Source of the DNA: Acorus gramineus
Lineage: Eukaryota; Streptophyta; Magnoliopsida; Acorales; Acoraceae
NCBI GenBank assembly: GCA_030737835.1
Contig: CM060849.1
Coordinates: forward strand, 18,704,579-18,768,578
DNA length: 64,000 nt
Direction of reading: 5' to 3'
The notes beneath the pieces were generated by a model. That model was not told the DNA's origin, did no database searches, and saw only the letters and a program-made list of their open reading frames with translations. This document shows positions 40,819 to 55,253 of this stretch, piece after piece (position 1 is the stretch's first letter; every line of letters begins with the position of its first letter). A program made the position numbers and the translations under genes.

Positions 40819-43786
<2,968 letters not shown>

Positions 43787-43913
43787 TCAAAAAAACACAA
43801 GAGATCGAAAGAACAAAAAAAAAAAAAAAAAAGGAAAATTAGGCGGCGAGAGGCTGAGCGTTTATGAAGACGCCCTGCGATGAGTACTCTCTGTGACAAA
43901 AGTCTCGCGTTGG

Positions 43914-43921
43914 TTTATATA
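43914..43921 (-). promoter_or_regulatory. TATA box of the alpha-tubulin gene
   Basis: On the minus strand this reads TATATAAA, about 140 bp before the start codon. The intervening sequence is A/C-rich leader with an A/T tract. It is the only TATA-like site in the proximal region. Confidence 0.65.
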
Positions 43922-43929
43922 AAGGGGAG

Positions 43930-45030
43930 GGATGTTGAAGAGGGGACACCTGTGGTTGGGTTGAATTTAACCATGGTTAGCGGGGGACGTCATTGCCAGC
44001 GAAGAGTTGTGGCCTGTGGGTGGGACAGCGTCGACAGCCTAACTACCCCGGTAACCACGGTTAGTCCAGGGCCTCCCTCGAATAAATAACTTTTGCCGCT
44101 TGAAATTCAAATTTGGGTAATTTGAGTTGAATTTTTCGAAACGGGGCCCTCGTTATTATTATTTTTTTTTTGGGACGCTATTACAGTTAATTTTTCTTTT
44201 TCAATTCTATATTTTATTTTAAAATTTTAATAAAATATCTATATCTATATCTATATCTATATCTATACTACCTATAAAAGTATCAATCCATGAAAAACAT
44301 TTGTTTGACAACTTTACCTTTCACATTTATTGAAAATCCATCATTATCCCAAATGAACTTTTATTAGATATCTTTACCTTTCAAATTTTTCAAAATCTAA
44401 CCCCATCCTATATAAAATTTCATTAACTGATTTATTATAAAAATCAATTTTATGTTTTTTTTTCAAAATATTCACATTAAATATTAGATAAATAATCAAA
44501 TCTATAAAATTCAGCGCATCATATATATATTGACAACACATGGACTTGTCATGTAAATCAATTTTAATTATTTTGGTCTTTTGTAAAAGCTCTATGCCCC
44601 GTTTGAAATTTAATTTCCCTAATCAAATAAAGATGTGTTTTAACAAAAAAAAAATCATTTAATTCAGATCATAATATTTATAAACATCTGTTTAAGATTT
44701 AAAAAATCTTGAAAAAATTATGATTTTAAATATAACTCTATCTTCTTAATGAACATGAAGCTTGTTTTAAAAACTATCTGTTTAAAAGTTTAAATTTTTT
44801 AAAACCGACCTAAGAAATATATTAGAGGGGTGTGTGTGTGTGTGTATGTATGTTTTAAAGTTTAATTTATTCTCTTTTTTACAGCTCTAACAATAATCTA
44901 AAACTCTACGCATTACCAAAAACTTTATCAACACTGTATTGAAAAATTATATATAAATGATTGAGGTAGACAAACTTTAACAACTAATGATAATAGTTCA
45001 CAACGAAGTGATCAAACTTATAATTTCAAC
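43930..45030. other. intergenic region with a Helitron-type 5' end
   Basis: AT-rich DNA upstream of alpha-tubulin. A TATATC/TCTATA microsatellite (about 44237-44267) runs into ACTACCTATAAAAGTATCAA, which strongly resembles the sequence at 49470-49497. This may be an orphan Helitron 5' end; no matching 3' end was found. A TG dinucleotide tract is at about 44830-44846. Confidence 0.5.
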
Positions 45031-45568
45031 TAGGGATGGCAGTGGGATGGGATAAATAGGAAACCCAGACCCTATTGGGACATGTTTGGTCATCTCTAAA
45101 TGTCAAACCCGAACCTGACCCGTCCCAACCTGATGAAGATATGGGACGGGTTTGGGATTTAAGTGCAAAACCTGCCCCGCCCTGTTATATCTCATTTAAA
45201 TCATTTATATAATTCCAAAATGATATGATAGATAAATTAAACTAGCATATTATATATTATTATTATTTATAAAATATTTTAGCATGCATTAAGTAATATT
45301 ATATAACATAACGAATAACAATTATTATTTAATTTTTAATATAAAAAAGAATAAAAAATATTAAAAAAATTGGAATTTTTAAATTCATACCCTTCTAAAT
45401 AAGATGGGATGGGATGGGTTTGGGTTCTTTAAAAACCCGTTGGAACAGGGTTGGGATGACATAATAAAACCGTCACGGGTTTGGGACGGGTTTGGGATAA
45501 AATTTTATTAGCGGGTTTGGGATTGGGATTGACCAAATCCGTCTCAATCCACCCCGTTGCCATCCCTA
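45031..45568. mobile_element. hAT-like MITE, TIR TAGGGATGGCA
   Basis: About 538 bp bounded by TAGGGATGGCAGTGGG on the left and CCCCGTTGCCATCCCTA on the right, an imperfect terminal inverted repeat. Both subterminal zones carry repeated GGGATGGG, GGGACGGGTTTGGGAT and complementary motifs. A clean target duplication is not seen (flanks ATTTCAAC and AATACATA), so the element is old or the termini are off by a few bases. No coding capacity. Confidence 0.72.
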
Positions 45569-45569
45569 A

Positions 45570-47722
45570 ATACATAAATAATGCATATATATCTCATTTA
45601 TTTTTTTCTCATAATTATTAAAAGTAGTTTCATTCAATTTAAAATAGAGTGATGTATATTTTTTAATCAAAATATATATCATTATATGATGTTTATTATT
45701 TTTAAAAAATATAAACATGTGTGGCTTGAATTTTAGAATATAAAAATGATTTATTCTAATATATTTTAAAAAAAAAAAGACCTTGAGAGCATACAAGCCT
45801 ATAATATCCCTCCCTAGTACAAACTTTAGGTTAACATGAATCCCCAAACTAACAATGGACCAAAGCACATAAGACAAGCCTAAATGGTTTTTTTTCAACA
45901 TTTTTTTGCAGCTAAGAAGGCTCAAACCCTGTAAACATCTTCCCTCCATGTAAGAAAGAAAGTTTTTGGGTCATGTACTCATTGAGTCCTTCACTAATCC
46001 TGTCAATTATCTAAAAAAATAACTGTCTGACCTGATTCTGTATTTGAAAATTTTTAAAATTATCTAATATCAAAATTTTTGTATTTGTATCCGATTTATT
46101 TCAGATCGAACAGTTATGATGGTATCCAATTTGAAGATTATGTGTATCTCAAATATAATTATAACATTATTATTCATATTAATATATTTAGATTTTTAGT
46201 GGTAATATGAGTTTTTTTTTATTATCTTACTTTAAACCATGTGATGTTTTGTGTGTGTACTAATAATTTTATATTTATCTATATTACCAACCAAAAGTGT
46301 TTTCAATTTCGTCACACTAATAATTTTTTTAAAGATATATTGAATGAATGGTGGTGATCGTGCCACATTATCGTACTTTTGCTGTTATTTTCTATTAGAT
46401 TTAGATTTAGATGATCATAGAAAATAGGTGATAAATAGTTAATTTTAGGAATTTCAATGTTTGATCTCACTTTCATCGTGAAATTGTCAATATCGAAAAA
46501 ATTTATTTCACATCCTTAAATATATATCAATTTTTTTTCCAACAAACTGTTGATCACCCCAATCAGAATTTTACGAGCAAAATTATGAATTTTTAAATAA
46601 TTTTGGGATTAATTTAATTATTGGTTCTTTTGTATATATATATAAATTGGATAATATCATCCATATCCATCAATCTTAATGATTTTTTTTTTGTGTATAT
46701 ATCTTTAAAAAATCACTTTTTATTAAAATATCTCTACTGATTTGTTATTTTCAATAATACCATTCAAAATATTTAAATTACACTTGAATGTCTTTTTTTA
46801 TCCATTCCGAGGCATATGATTGGTTTGAAAGTTAAAAGGGGTATTTTTACAAATAAAAGGTTGATTGATTGAGGGGTATATATGCATAAAGACTCATTTT
46901 CAGTTGTACAATATTTCTTTTATGTGTAATTTCATAATAAATTTTATAAATGATTTATTTAATCATTATTTAAAAATTTATTATATCACTTTATGCATAT
47001 ATAACATGATATGTTATATCACATATAAATAGATTGAAAAAAATTTGAGGGTGTTGGTTGTGGTAGCTTTTTCAATTTTTTTAGTTTTTTACACGCACAT
47101 CATGCATTGGGAAGACTAGTTTTCTATCGGGTAATTATTAAAAAAATTACATTTTTCATATATTATATATATGATTTTTATTTTTTTATTCTTGGATCTT
47201 CAAATATTTGAATCATATCAATATCCATTTAGATTTTTTTGATATTTTATATAATTATTCGAATCCGGAGTTTTAAATTGGATTCAAATATTCATTGTGA
47301 ATATCCATCGGATACGAACATGTTTTATATATCTAGTTTGGAACTTAGGATATAGATGTGAATTCATCCTCACCGTTGACAGGCTTACCCTTCCCCTCAC
47401 CATCCGATGGCCGACATGTGTTGGCTCATAAGAATTATACGCTAATTTAATAAATTACATTGTTATAAAAAAAATTATCATATACGTTTCATTCAATGAA
47501 TTAAATGTGTTTTTATTAAAAAAATTGAAATATTAGTTTAATCCAGTAAAGTAAGCATATGAGAATGTCTTCTTAACAACGGACACCTCCCCCCCCCCCC
47601 CCCAAAAAAAAAAAAAAAAACGTTATTTTAATTAGCATTAATAAAATCGAAGTACAAAGGTGGTAAGAAGAAACATGAAAGAGCCGGCTGCCGGCCTACA
47701 GATTTGGATTTACATGAACCAT
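45570..47722. other. AT-rich intergenic region
   Basis: Very AT-rich with many A/T tracts. A run of 15 C followed by 17 A is at 47589-47620. No open frame of note and no recognised element ends. It is probably decayed repeat DNA. Confidence 0.6.
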
Positions 47723-47731
47723 TAAATTTTA

Positions 47732-48341
47732 GGGAAAAATCCATATACCCCCCCTAAACCAACTGAGATCTATATAACCCCCTTACGTTTTTTAAAATCC
47801 ATGTAACCCATTGAAAATACCTAATAAATCCAAATACCCCCCTGAATAAAATTTACGTTTACAGATGATACATGCATTTATACATATACTAAATATCCAC
47901 ATGCATAACAACACTTTTAGAAAGGGGCTGCATGTCATATCGTAAATATTATGTGAATATTATGTTTGATTAACCCTGATTTAAAACACAGTATATCAAA
48001 AAAACCTTAAAATGTATTAAAAATGTGAAAAATCTTATATAAATGACTATTTTATCCCTCCGAATAGGGTTTTGTAATATATCTAGAGAGGGTAAAATCG
48101 TCATTTTCAAATGATTTTTGTATTTTTAACACGTTGTAGTGGTTTTTTTAGTATATTGTGTTTTCAGTGAGGGTTAATCAAACAAAATATTTACAAAATA
48201 TTCATCATTTATCAATGAAAAGTTTATTCAGGGGGTCATTTGGATTTAATAGGTGTTTTGAGGAGGGTATATGGATTTTAAGAAAAATCAGGGGGTATAT
48301 GGATTTTAGTCAGATTTCATGGGGTTGTATGGATTTTTCCC
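47732..48341. mobile_element. MULE-type MITE with perfect 9-bp target duplication
   Basis: A 610-bp element with long inverted ends of about 120 bp starting GGGAAAAATCCATA. The left arm holds ACCCCCCTAAACC and AAATCCAAATACCCCCCTGA; the right arm holds the same motifs inverted (TCAGGGGGTCATTTGGATTT). It is flanked on both sides by the same 9 bp, TAAATTTTA (47723-47731 and 48342-48350). A 9-bp target duplication with long TIRs is the signature of Mutator-like elements. No transposase is encoded. Confidence 0.88.
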
Positions 48342-48349
48342 TAAATTTT

Positions 48350-49458
48350 AAGTGTTGTTCCACAAAAAAATTTCAGCTCTAATTTCAGTTTCATGTGCCT
48401 AGATAAAAAATCACGGAACATATATTCACATTAACATGTATACTACTCGATATAAATTTTTGACAATTTCTATAAATGCATCAATGTAATTCATTAGAAT
48501 ATATATTTCATTTTTGTAAAAGCATGTATTTCATTAAATGAAGTATATTATTTTAAAAAATTCCAAACACGTGTAGACTGAAATTGATGTCATCCAAGAA
48601 GTTCTCAGTAACATTATCCTTAAAGTTTAAATTTTAACCCACACATCAGCATCAGTCTTTAAAATATATAAGATGCATTGAAGTACATTTAGGACCCGTT
48701 TGGAAACATAGATTGAAAAGTAATTTTTAGAATAAAGCTGTTTTTTAAGATGGTTTTAGACCTTGACTTTTATTGGTATGTTTTTTTTTTTAATTCAGGA
48801 CTCAATATTTGAAAGCAGTTTATGTTTGACAGAGAAAACTGTTTTTCAATTCAAAATATCGATTCGGATAAAAAAAAACGTTATTTTTGAGCTTTTTAAA
48901 ACACAGATTTCGAATGAAAAATTAAAAAGAATTCAGCTTCCGATTTTTTAAAATGTTGTCCCGTTTAGTTATACGATTTTAATTTTTTAAAAATAAAAAA
49001 CTGTTCCAAACATATAACTAAAGGACCTTAATAAAGGATGCGCATTTGTTCTTGGCCATGGTTATGTTTGAATTCACTCTGCCCCCACAAAACTTGGCGC
49101 GATACTGAAAAAACATCCGTTTACAATATAGATCTGTTTTATTTGCGTATAAATAATAATATATATATTTGAAGGTGATCATACTTTGCATCTCAATAAA
49201 AAAAAATATAATATATATGTATATCATGGCGAATAGGAGGATCATGTGATAGAACGTGACATGCTACCTGACTTTGCTTCAAAGAAAAGAAAAGGACAAA
49301 ATGGCTGATGGCGTACATAATTCATGGGGTGTTTGTCAATGTGGTCCTTCGTGGTAACAAATCCATTATTGATCCATTTTTTAAAAGGGCAAGTAGGCTT
49401 GAACCAGACTTCATTATTTAGATTAAGAAGCATATATATAACTAAAACTAAATATGTA
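48350..49458. other. intergenic region with a possible decayed MITE
   Basis: AT-rich. The segment at about 48691-49030 has inverted ends (AGGACCCGTTTGGAAAC against the inverse of a TTCCAAACAT...AAGGACC end) and may be a MITE, but the ends align poorly. The part at about 48470-48590 is a diverged copy of 39450-39570. No gene is supported. Confidence 0.5.
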
Positions 49459-50406
49459 TCTATATCTATACTTTTATATTACCTATAAAAGTATCAATTT
49501 ATAAAAAACATTCACTTAACAAGTTTATTCTTCTCAATTTTTGAAAATGTATTCTTATCCTAAATGACACTTTATTTCATTGTTTGATATATTTACTCTC
49601 TCAAATTTTTAAAAATTTATGACATTGTATTAATATTATATAATGTGTTAAAAATTATGCATTTATTAATATATACACTTTCAAATTATATACAAATATG
49701 TGTATATCTTAAAATATGCTAAATAAATTTGCACGTACAATTTATATCGAATCTAATTAAAAACAATAGAAGTGTTATAGAAAATTAGCTAATAATATAC
49801 ATATATGATATATACATTTTATATATCTTAATTTTAATATGTTTATATATCTTAATTATCTATTATTGACTTTATGTTGCATTATATAAAATAATTTTAA
49901 GATGCATTTATAAAATTATAAAATTATACATTGTTCACATTATTATATGTATAAAATTAATATATACAACACAATTCTATTAGAAGTATATAATAATGTT
50001 TTTGAAAGTATATGTAAGTAATACATATAATAATGCATTATATTATTATTATTATTATATATTATTGAAAACTTTCATAGATGAATGGGGGAAAAAAATT
50101 TCTTGATACATAAGAAGAGAAGAAGTCATGGGAACATACAGCCCTCTCAATAAGATCTCTTCAATAAAAAAGAAAAGAAAAGAAAAATAGGATGAAAAGT
50201 CAGGCGTTACTCTTTGCAGCACTTTGAAGTTTGAAAGCAGATTTAATGCTTCAAGCGACTGTAACTTCTGTTCACAATAAAAACTCCAACTTTTGTAAAC
50301 CCTCAAAGAATCAAAGCAGGTCAAATTATAAACAAGACTCTCATTATCAAATATACCTACTAAAATGATGGTCCAAAAAACAAAACCCAAATAGGGGTTC
50401 ACATGG

Positions 50407-50522
50407 AAAACCACATATTCAACAAAAAAAAAATTTAGTAAAAAAATCACATATATTCAGGGAGATCGAAAACCACATATTCAACAAAAAAAAAATTTAG
50501 TAAAAAAATCACATATATTCAG
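50407..50522. repeat. 62-bp tandem duplication
   Basis: AAAACCACATATTCAACAAA with the following A-rich stretch and CACATATATTCAG occurs at 50407 and again at 50469, a 62-bp spacing, with near identity over about 54 bp. A third partial trace (CATACACATTCA) follows. It lies inside the candidate Helitron. Confidence 0.85.
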
Positions 50523-50639
50523 AGAGATGAAATTCAACAAAAATCATACACATTCACTCATACTCAGACAAAAATTCACATAGATTCATAGACAGATGAA
50601 ATTCAAAAAAATGTTTGAGAGATAGAGAGGAATAACCGG

Positions 50640-50790
50640 AAGATGCTCGTAGGGGAGGGCTTCTCTGAGAGGTGGTCATCGATGGGGTTGCAGAGGGGGT
50701 CGCCAAGGGGGACATTGAAGGGTCGTCGTGGGTGTCGCAGATGGATGCCGTGAGAGAACGTCGCTGTCGCCGAGAGTCGCAGTCGCATAG
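50640..50790. other. GC-rich island within the candidate Helitron
   Basis: A stretch rich in GTCG/CGTCG motifs, for example CACCGTCGCTGT-like and GTCGCAGTCGCA, set in AT-rich DNA. Its composition resembles the island at 53680-53960. The minus strand is open for about 60 codons but is low in information. It may be a captured promoter or leader fragment. Confidence 0.4.
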
Positions 50791-50908
50791 GTGGTTTTTG
50801 TTTTTCAGAGAAGAAAATGAGGGGCTATATAAATTGAAATATAAATCTTGATGATCTTCAATTTATAGGCATCCAAAGTAATAATGCCAAATTGATAGTT
50901 GCGCAAGT

Positions 50909-51444
50909 AGGGCTGGTAAACGAGCCGAGCAGCTCGGGCTCGGCTCGGACTCGGCTCGGTTAAAGCTCGCTCAGGCTCGTTCGATTAGACAAACGAGCCG
51001 AGCTTGAACAATTTTTAAAGCTCGGTTTGTAAACGAGCCGAGCCCGAGCCGAGCCCGAGCCGAGCCCGAGCCTAGACGAGCTCGTTTACTTAACTGAAAA
51101 AAGGTTAACGAGCCGAGCCCGAGCCGAGCCCGAGCCCGAACTTATGTTACTTTCACATGTATAAGGTGTTATGATTTATGAAATGTGACTTCTTAAATGC
51201 TAAACAAGATTTTTTTTAGCTAAACGAGCCCGAGCGGAGCCTTGATTCGAGCTTCAGCTTGGCTTGTTTAACAAACGAGCCGAGCCGAGCTTTAACCGAG
51301 CTTTTCACGAGCCCAACGAGCCGAGCTTGAACACAAAATGAAGCTCGTTCCCGAGTCGAGCCGAGCCCGAGCCGAGCCTGATACTAAACGAGCCGAGCCT
51401 GAGCAGGTCAAAGCTCGGCTCGTTTGGCTCGTTTACCACCCCTA
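50909..51444. mobile_element. hAT-like MITE rich in CGAGCC repeats
   Basis: About 536 bp with ends AGGGCTGGTAAACGAGCC and GGCTCGTTTACCACCCCTA, near-perfect inverted repeats. Flanks GCGCAAGT (50901-50908) and TCGCAAGT (51445-51452) form an 8-bp duplication with one mismatch. Inside, the hexamer-like CGAGCCGAGCC/GAGCCCGAGCC motif is repeated dozens of times in both orientations. No coding capacity. It is nested in the candidate Helitron. Confidence 0.87.
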
Positions 51445-52105
51445 TCGCAAGTTGTCTCCGCCAACTCCATTGAATACTACATAGCATTAAAAATTAGAAG
51501 AGCATTGATAGACTCACTCAATCCATTTTACTCTGTATTGAAACCAGAGCATTTACTTTATATTAAGTTAGTCTGTGTAAGACCGATGCAGATCTCTCTC
51601 TGGTATATGCTCTACAAAATTTGTCTAAGTGCCAAAGTAAGTATCAAATGACAAAGATCTAGATTACAGAAGAATATACTAGGCATCTGATATACCTTGT
51701 ATGTGCGTGCATAACATAGAGCATTAGAAATCATGAATTATGAGTGTGGGATTCATCATAGCATTTCTTGACTCAATAAAATTAAATTATTATAAAATCT
51801 GGATGGTATTTTTGCAAGACAACAATGACAATCTTACATCATAGGAGGGATCTATAAACAGCAAAGATGGTATTAAAAGATGAATCAATTACAAAATCTC
51901 ATGTACTACCTAAAGTTTTATATGAATGATATCACGCATTTGAGTACCAAAACAACCATCAAATAAACAATTAACTAACAAACAGGAAGTGGCGATTATA
52001 TAGTCAACTGAAATTGTATTCTTAAGCGCAATTTCAAAATATATAGCGGTCGATAAATTAGAATCTTGATGCATGAAAGCCATAATGAGATGAATAGAAA
52101 TATAC

Positions 52106-52270
52106 CACTATGTATTCATTGCTAAAACCATTTGATCTTTGTCTGATGGTACTCTGTCTCTTAATATTGTTTACAATGACCAATGTCTCCTCATCAAATT
52201 TTCCTCCCTCTTCAATAGAAAGCGGATTGAAGCGCTTCTCCCCATCTTTTATGCTTCTTTTGACATCTAT
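52106..52270 (-). pseudogene. exon-like fragment inside the candidate Helitron
   Basis: On the minus strand, a good acceptor (TTTCCTGTAG) precedes 165 nt that stay open for exactly 55 codons, followed by a GTATAT donor-like site. The frame reads charged and non-repetitive, beginning IDVKRSIKDGEKRFNPLS and including a GGKFDEETLVIVNN stretch. That is unlike the surrounding AT-rich DNA. I do not recognise the parent gene. It is plausibly host sequence captured by the element; the bordering exons were not found. Confidence 0.45.
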
Positions 52271-53319
52271 CTACAGGAAAGGAGTTAAGAATGAGAACAA
52301 CTAATAGCAAAAGGCTTCCAGCAATAATAATAGAATGTGAGGTTTCCCCTTAATAAAAATCCCAACACCAACACTCCTTTGATAAATTATCAAAGTGCGA
52401 ATATGCATTCAACTTTGATAGTTGATACACATTCTATGTGACCAACATGGGCACATATTCAATACAACCTAATTCACAATGAAAAGGAATTTCCAGCAAC
52501 AATATTATGTGGTGGAAAAACATTCCTTTATAAGAATCCAATGCTAAAGCATGTGTTAAAGCATTCAACCTTCACATGAATTTATTGGTGACCAGGAGTG
52601 AAGAAGGATATTTAAGGTACCGACATTGAGCCATATCCAAATATATCACATCCACATGATCAACCTCATTCATCACCGATATAAAGCAACATTTTCAATG
52701 TTAGTAATGAATTATCAGGTTGTCTTGCTATTTCATTAATGAATGTTTAGACCATAACAAAACCAATTATGATAGAATATGAGTCGATTATGATAGAATA
52801 TGAACCCACAATTTTCCTAGAAAAGCCAAACAAAACCAATCTTTTGAAAGAATTGTCTCACGATCATATTAGGAACAAGCACGATATATAGAAACTTTAA
52901 AAAAATTTAAAATGAAACTATTTTATTGTCACAATCTTGGGGAAATATAGTACAAGAACTAATTCAAAAGTCATATCACATAAATTACAGGAAAAATATA
53001 TATGAAATTCTTTATTATTGCTACTGGGTTTAATTTGGATTAAGATAATTATCTCTTTCTAACATCAAAGCAAAACAAAGATATTTAAGCGCATCAACAC
53101 TACAATACTATATGTACTTACAATGATATTTCATACATCAAAATGTTCTATCACATGATAAGCACAAGAATGCACCAAACCCATAAGAAATCTTTTAACC
53201 TGGAAGATTGTTCCATATTTTTTTCTAATTATTATCTCCAAGGAAAAACACTTCAAATACAGACTGCTAAAACCCAGTCAAGCTAATCCTGCTTCAAAGG
53301 AGATAAATCAGAAGTTCAA

Positions 53320-53410
53320 TTCACTTTTGAACTCCAAATGGAAAACTACCTCCTATTCACTTTTGAACTCCAAATGGAAAACTACCTCCTATTCACTTTT
53401 GAACTCCATA
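53320..53410. repeat. 36-bp tandem repeat, about 2.5 copies
   Basis: TTCACTTTTGAACTCCA begins at 53320, 53356 and 53392, an exact 36-bp spacing; the first two units are identical. It lies in the candidate Helitron. Confidence 0.9.
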
Positions 53411-53679
53411 GATTAGAGAAGGAATTGATTCACTACATCAAGTAAACATAAAAAAACAAAAGTGGTGATGTTATAAACTCCTTTAAAAATTAAAGCATAA
53501 AACATACAGACTCCCTTTTTTTAGATTTTAAAGATGATACACATCACAACAAGATTTGGGTTCCTCTTGAATGTCAAAAAAAAAAAAAAAAAAAAACCCT
53601 AATTAATCAAACAACAGAACAAATCAAAACCCAAAACCCTAAATAATTAGTTAAAGCCAATACTTAGACATATGTCTTG

Positions 53680-53960
53680 GGGGACGGGGACGGTGATAGA
53701 GATGATGACTGTGCAAGGACGGCGACGGTGACGAAGATTGGGTTGGGACGGGGTGCCGCTTGAGGAGGTATTTGGTGTCTGGTGGAGCTGCGTGAGGAGG
53801 AGGAGTGCCGGAGGGGGGGGGGGGCGTGAGGAGGGGACGTCGGGGGGCCGCAGATCGACGTGGAGGGGGGTCGCAATCGCCAGGGATCACAGATCGACGT
53901 GGAGTGGCTCGTAGTCGCTGGGGGTCGCAATCGTCAAGGGTCAGAGTCGTCGATTTTCAG
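53680..53960. other. second GC-rich island, with G-run
   Basis: G-rich on the plus strand, including 12 consecutive G at 53813-53824 and repeats of CACAGATCGACGTGG/GTCGCAATCG. The minus strand is open and Pro/Ser-rich but is low complexity, so I do not call a gene. It precedes AACCCTAA-type motifs on the left (about 53600-53640) that resemble a plant leader. Confidence 0.45.
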
Positions 53961-54149
53961 ATCTCAAAAGATGAGAGGGGAAGAGAAAGAGAGGGAGATC
54001 GAGAGAGAGAGAGAGATAAGTTTTTTTTTTTTTTAAAAAAAAAATAACACGGACCATGCGATCGCGAGGTTAGCAATCACACAGTCGAAATAGAGGGCGC
54101 ACGATGGGGTGCACGGTCGCACGACCGCACCCCATCTCCCCCCCACCCA

Positions 54150-54172
54150 TATATATATATATATATATATAT
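54150..54172. repeat. AT dinucleotide microsatellite
   Basis: Uninterrupted run of about eleven AT units beginning near 54149, immediately before the minisatellite array. Confidence 0.8.
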
Positions 54173-54187
54173 AATCTGGGAGCTTTT

Positions 54188-55124
54188 AATCACCGAATCA
54201 TTCATTGTGATGAAAACCCTTTCCCTACCCGATGCGGCGCTTCACCTTCATCCTCATTAATTGTTGAAAAACATTAATACTTTGATTGAATCAGAATGAT
54301 TGTTCAAACCTTTTTATTACTGTTTATTTATCAACATGATATGGACTCATGTTTTTAATTTAAAAATGACTAAATCTAATCACCGAATCATTCATTGTGA
54401 TGAAAACCCTTTCCCTACCCGACACGGCGCTTCACCTTCATCCCTATTAATTGTTGAAAAACTTTTATATTTTGATTGAATAAGAATGATTGTTCAAACC
54501 TTTTATTACTGTTTATTTATCAACATGACATATACTCATGTTTTTAATTTTAAAATGACTAAATCTAATCACCGAATCATTCATTGTGATGAAAACCCTT
54601 TCCCTACCCGACACGGCGCTTTACCTTCATCCCCATTAATTGTTGAAAAACCTTTATACTTTGATTGAATCAGAATGATTGTTCAAACCTTTTTATTACT
54701 GTTTATTTATCAACATGACATGGACTCATGTTTTTAATTTAAAATGACTAAATCTAATCAGCGAATCATTTATTGTGATGAAAACCCTTTCCCTACCCGA
54801 TGCGGCGCTTCACCTTCATCCTCATTAATTGTTGAAAAACATTAATACTTTGATTGAATCAGAATGATTGTTCAAACCTTTTTATTACTGTTTATTTATC
54901 AACATGACATGGACTCATGTTTTTAATTTAAAATTGACTAAATCTAATCACCAAATCATACATTGTGATGAAAACCCTTTCCCTACCTGACACGGTGCTT
55001 TACCTTCATCCCCATTAATTGTTGAACAATTATTGAATCAGAATAATTGTTCAAATCTTTTTATTACTGTTTATTTATCAACATGACATGGACTCATATT
55101 TTTAATTTAAAAATGACTAAATGT
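54188..55124. repeat. minisatellite, five units of about 189 bp
   Basis: Units start at 54188, 54378, 54567, 54756 and 54946 (spacing 189-190 bp). Each begins AATCACCGAATCATTCATTG and contains CCCTTTCCCTACCCGA, TGATTGTTCAAACC and TACTGTTTATTTATCAACAT. Copies differ by a few substitutions; the fifth carries a deletion of about 20 bp. The array sits just inside the 3' end of the candidate Helitron, a position where such arrays are common in these elements. It is not a CRISPR array: the whole unit repeats with no unique spacers. Confidence 0.95.
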
Positions 55125-55223
55125 TTGGATAACTATGAAAATTAAACTGATATTTTTTTTGTGCATCGTTCATTGTATATTTTCATTTACTATTGAATCA
55201 ACACATCATTCATCAAATTTATC

Positions 55224-55252
55224 CTTGTGCAACGCACAAGTGCATCAACTAG
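55224..55252 (+). other. Helitron 3' terminus: hairpin plus CTAG
   Basis: CTTGTGC (55224-55230) and GCACAAG (55234-55240) form a perfect 7-bp stem with a 3-nt loop. Eight bases later CTAG ends at 55252 and the host T follows. This matches the known Helitron termination structure. Confidence 0.75.
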
Positions 55253-55253
55253 T

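Larger units (their letters stand above)
49459..55252. mobile_element. candidate Helitron (non-autonomous), about 5.8 kb
   Basis: The proposed 5' end, at an A|TC junction, reads TCTATATCTATAC and continues to a CTATAAAAGTATCAA motif. The same motif is at about 44270. The 3' end has the typical Helitron hairpin, CTTGTGC-AAC-GCACAAG (55224-55240), eight bases, then CTAG (55249-55252) followed by T, with no terminal inverted repeat or target duplication. No Rep/helicase frame is visible, so it is non-autonomous. Inside are a hAT-like MITE (50909-51444), local tandem repeats, two GC-rich islands, an exon-like fragment and a minisatellite just before the 3' end. The hairpin-plus-CTAG end is strong; the pairing with this 5' end is inference. 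Confidence 0.6.

Noticed and set aside
53651..53930. Pro/Ser-rich minus-strand frames
   Set aside because: Low-complexity translation of a G-rich island inside a transposon; no domain and no start context.
54188..55124. CRISPR-like array
   Set aside because: The entire 189-bp unit repeats with no variable spacers, and this is a plant nuclear genome.
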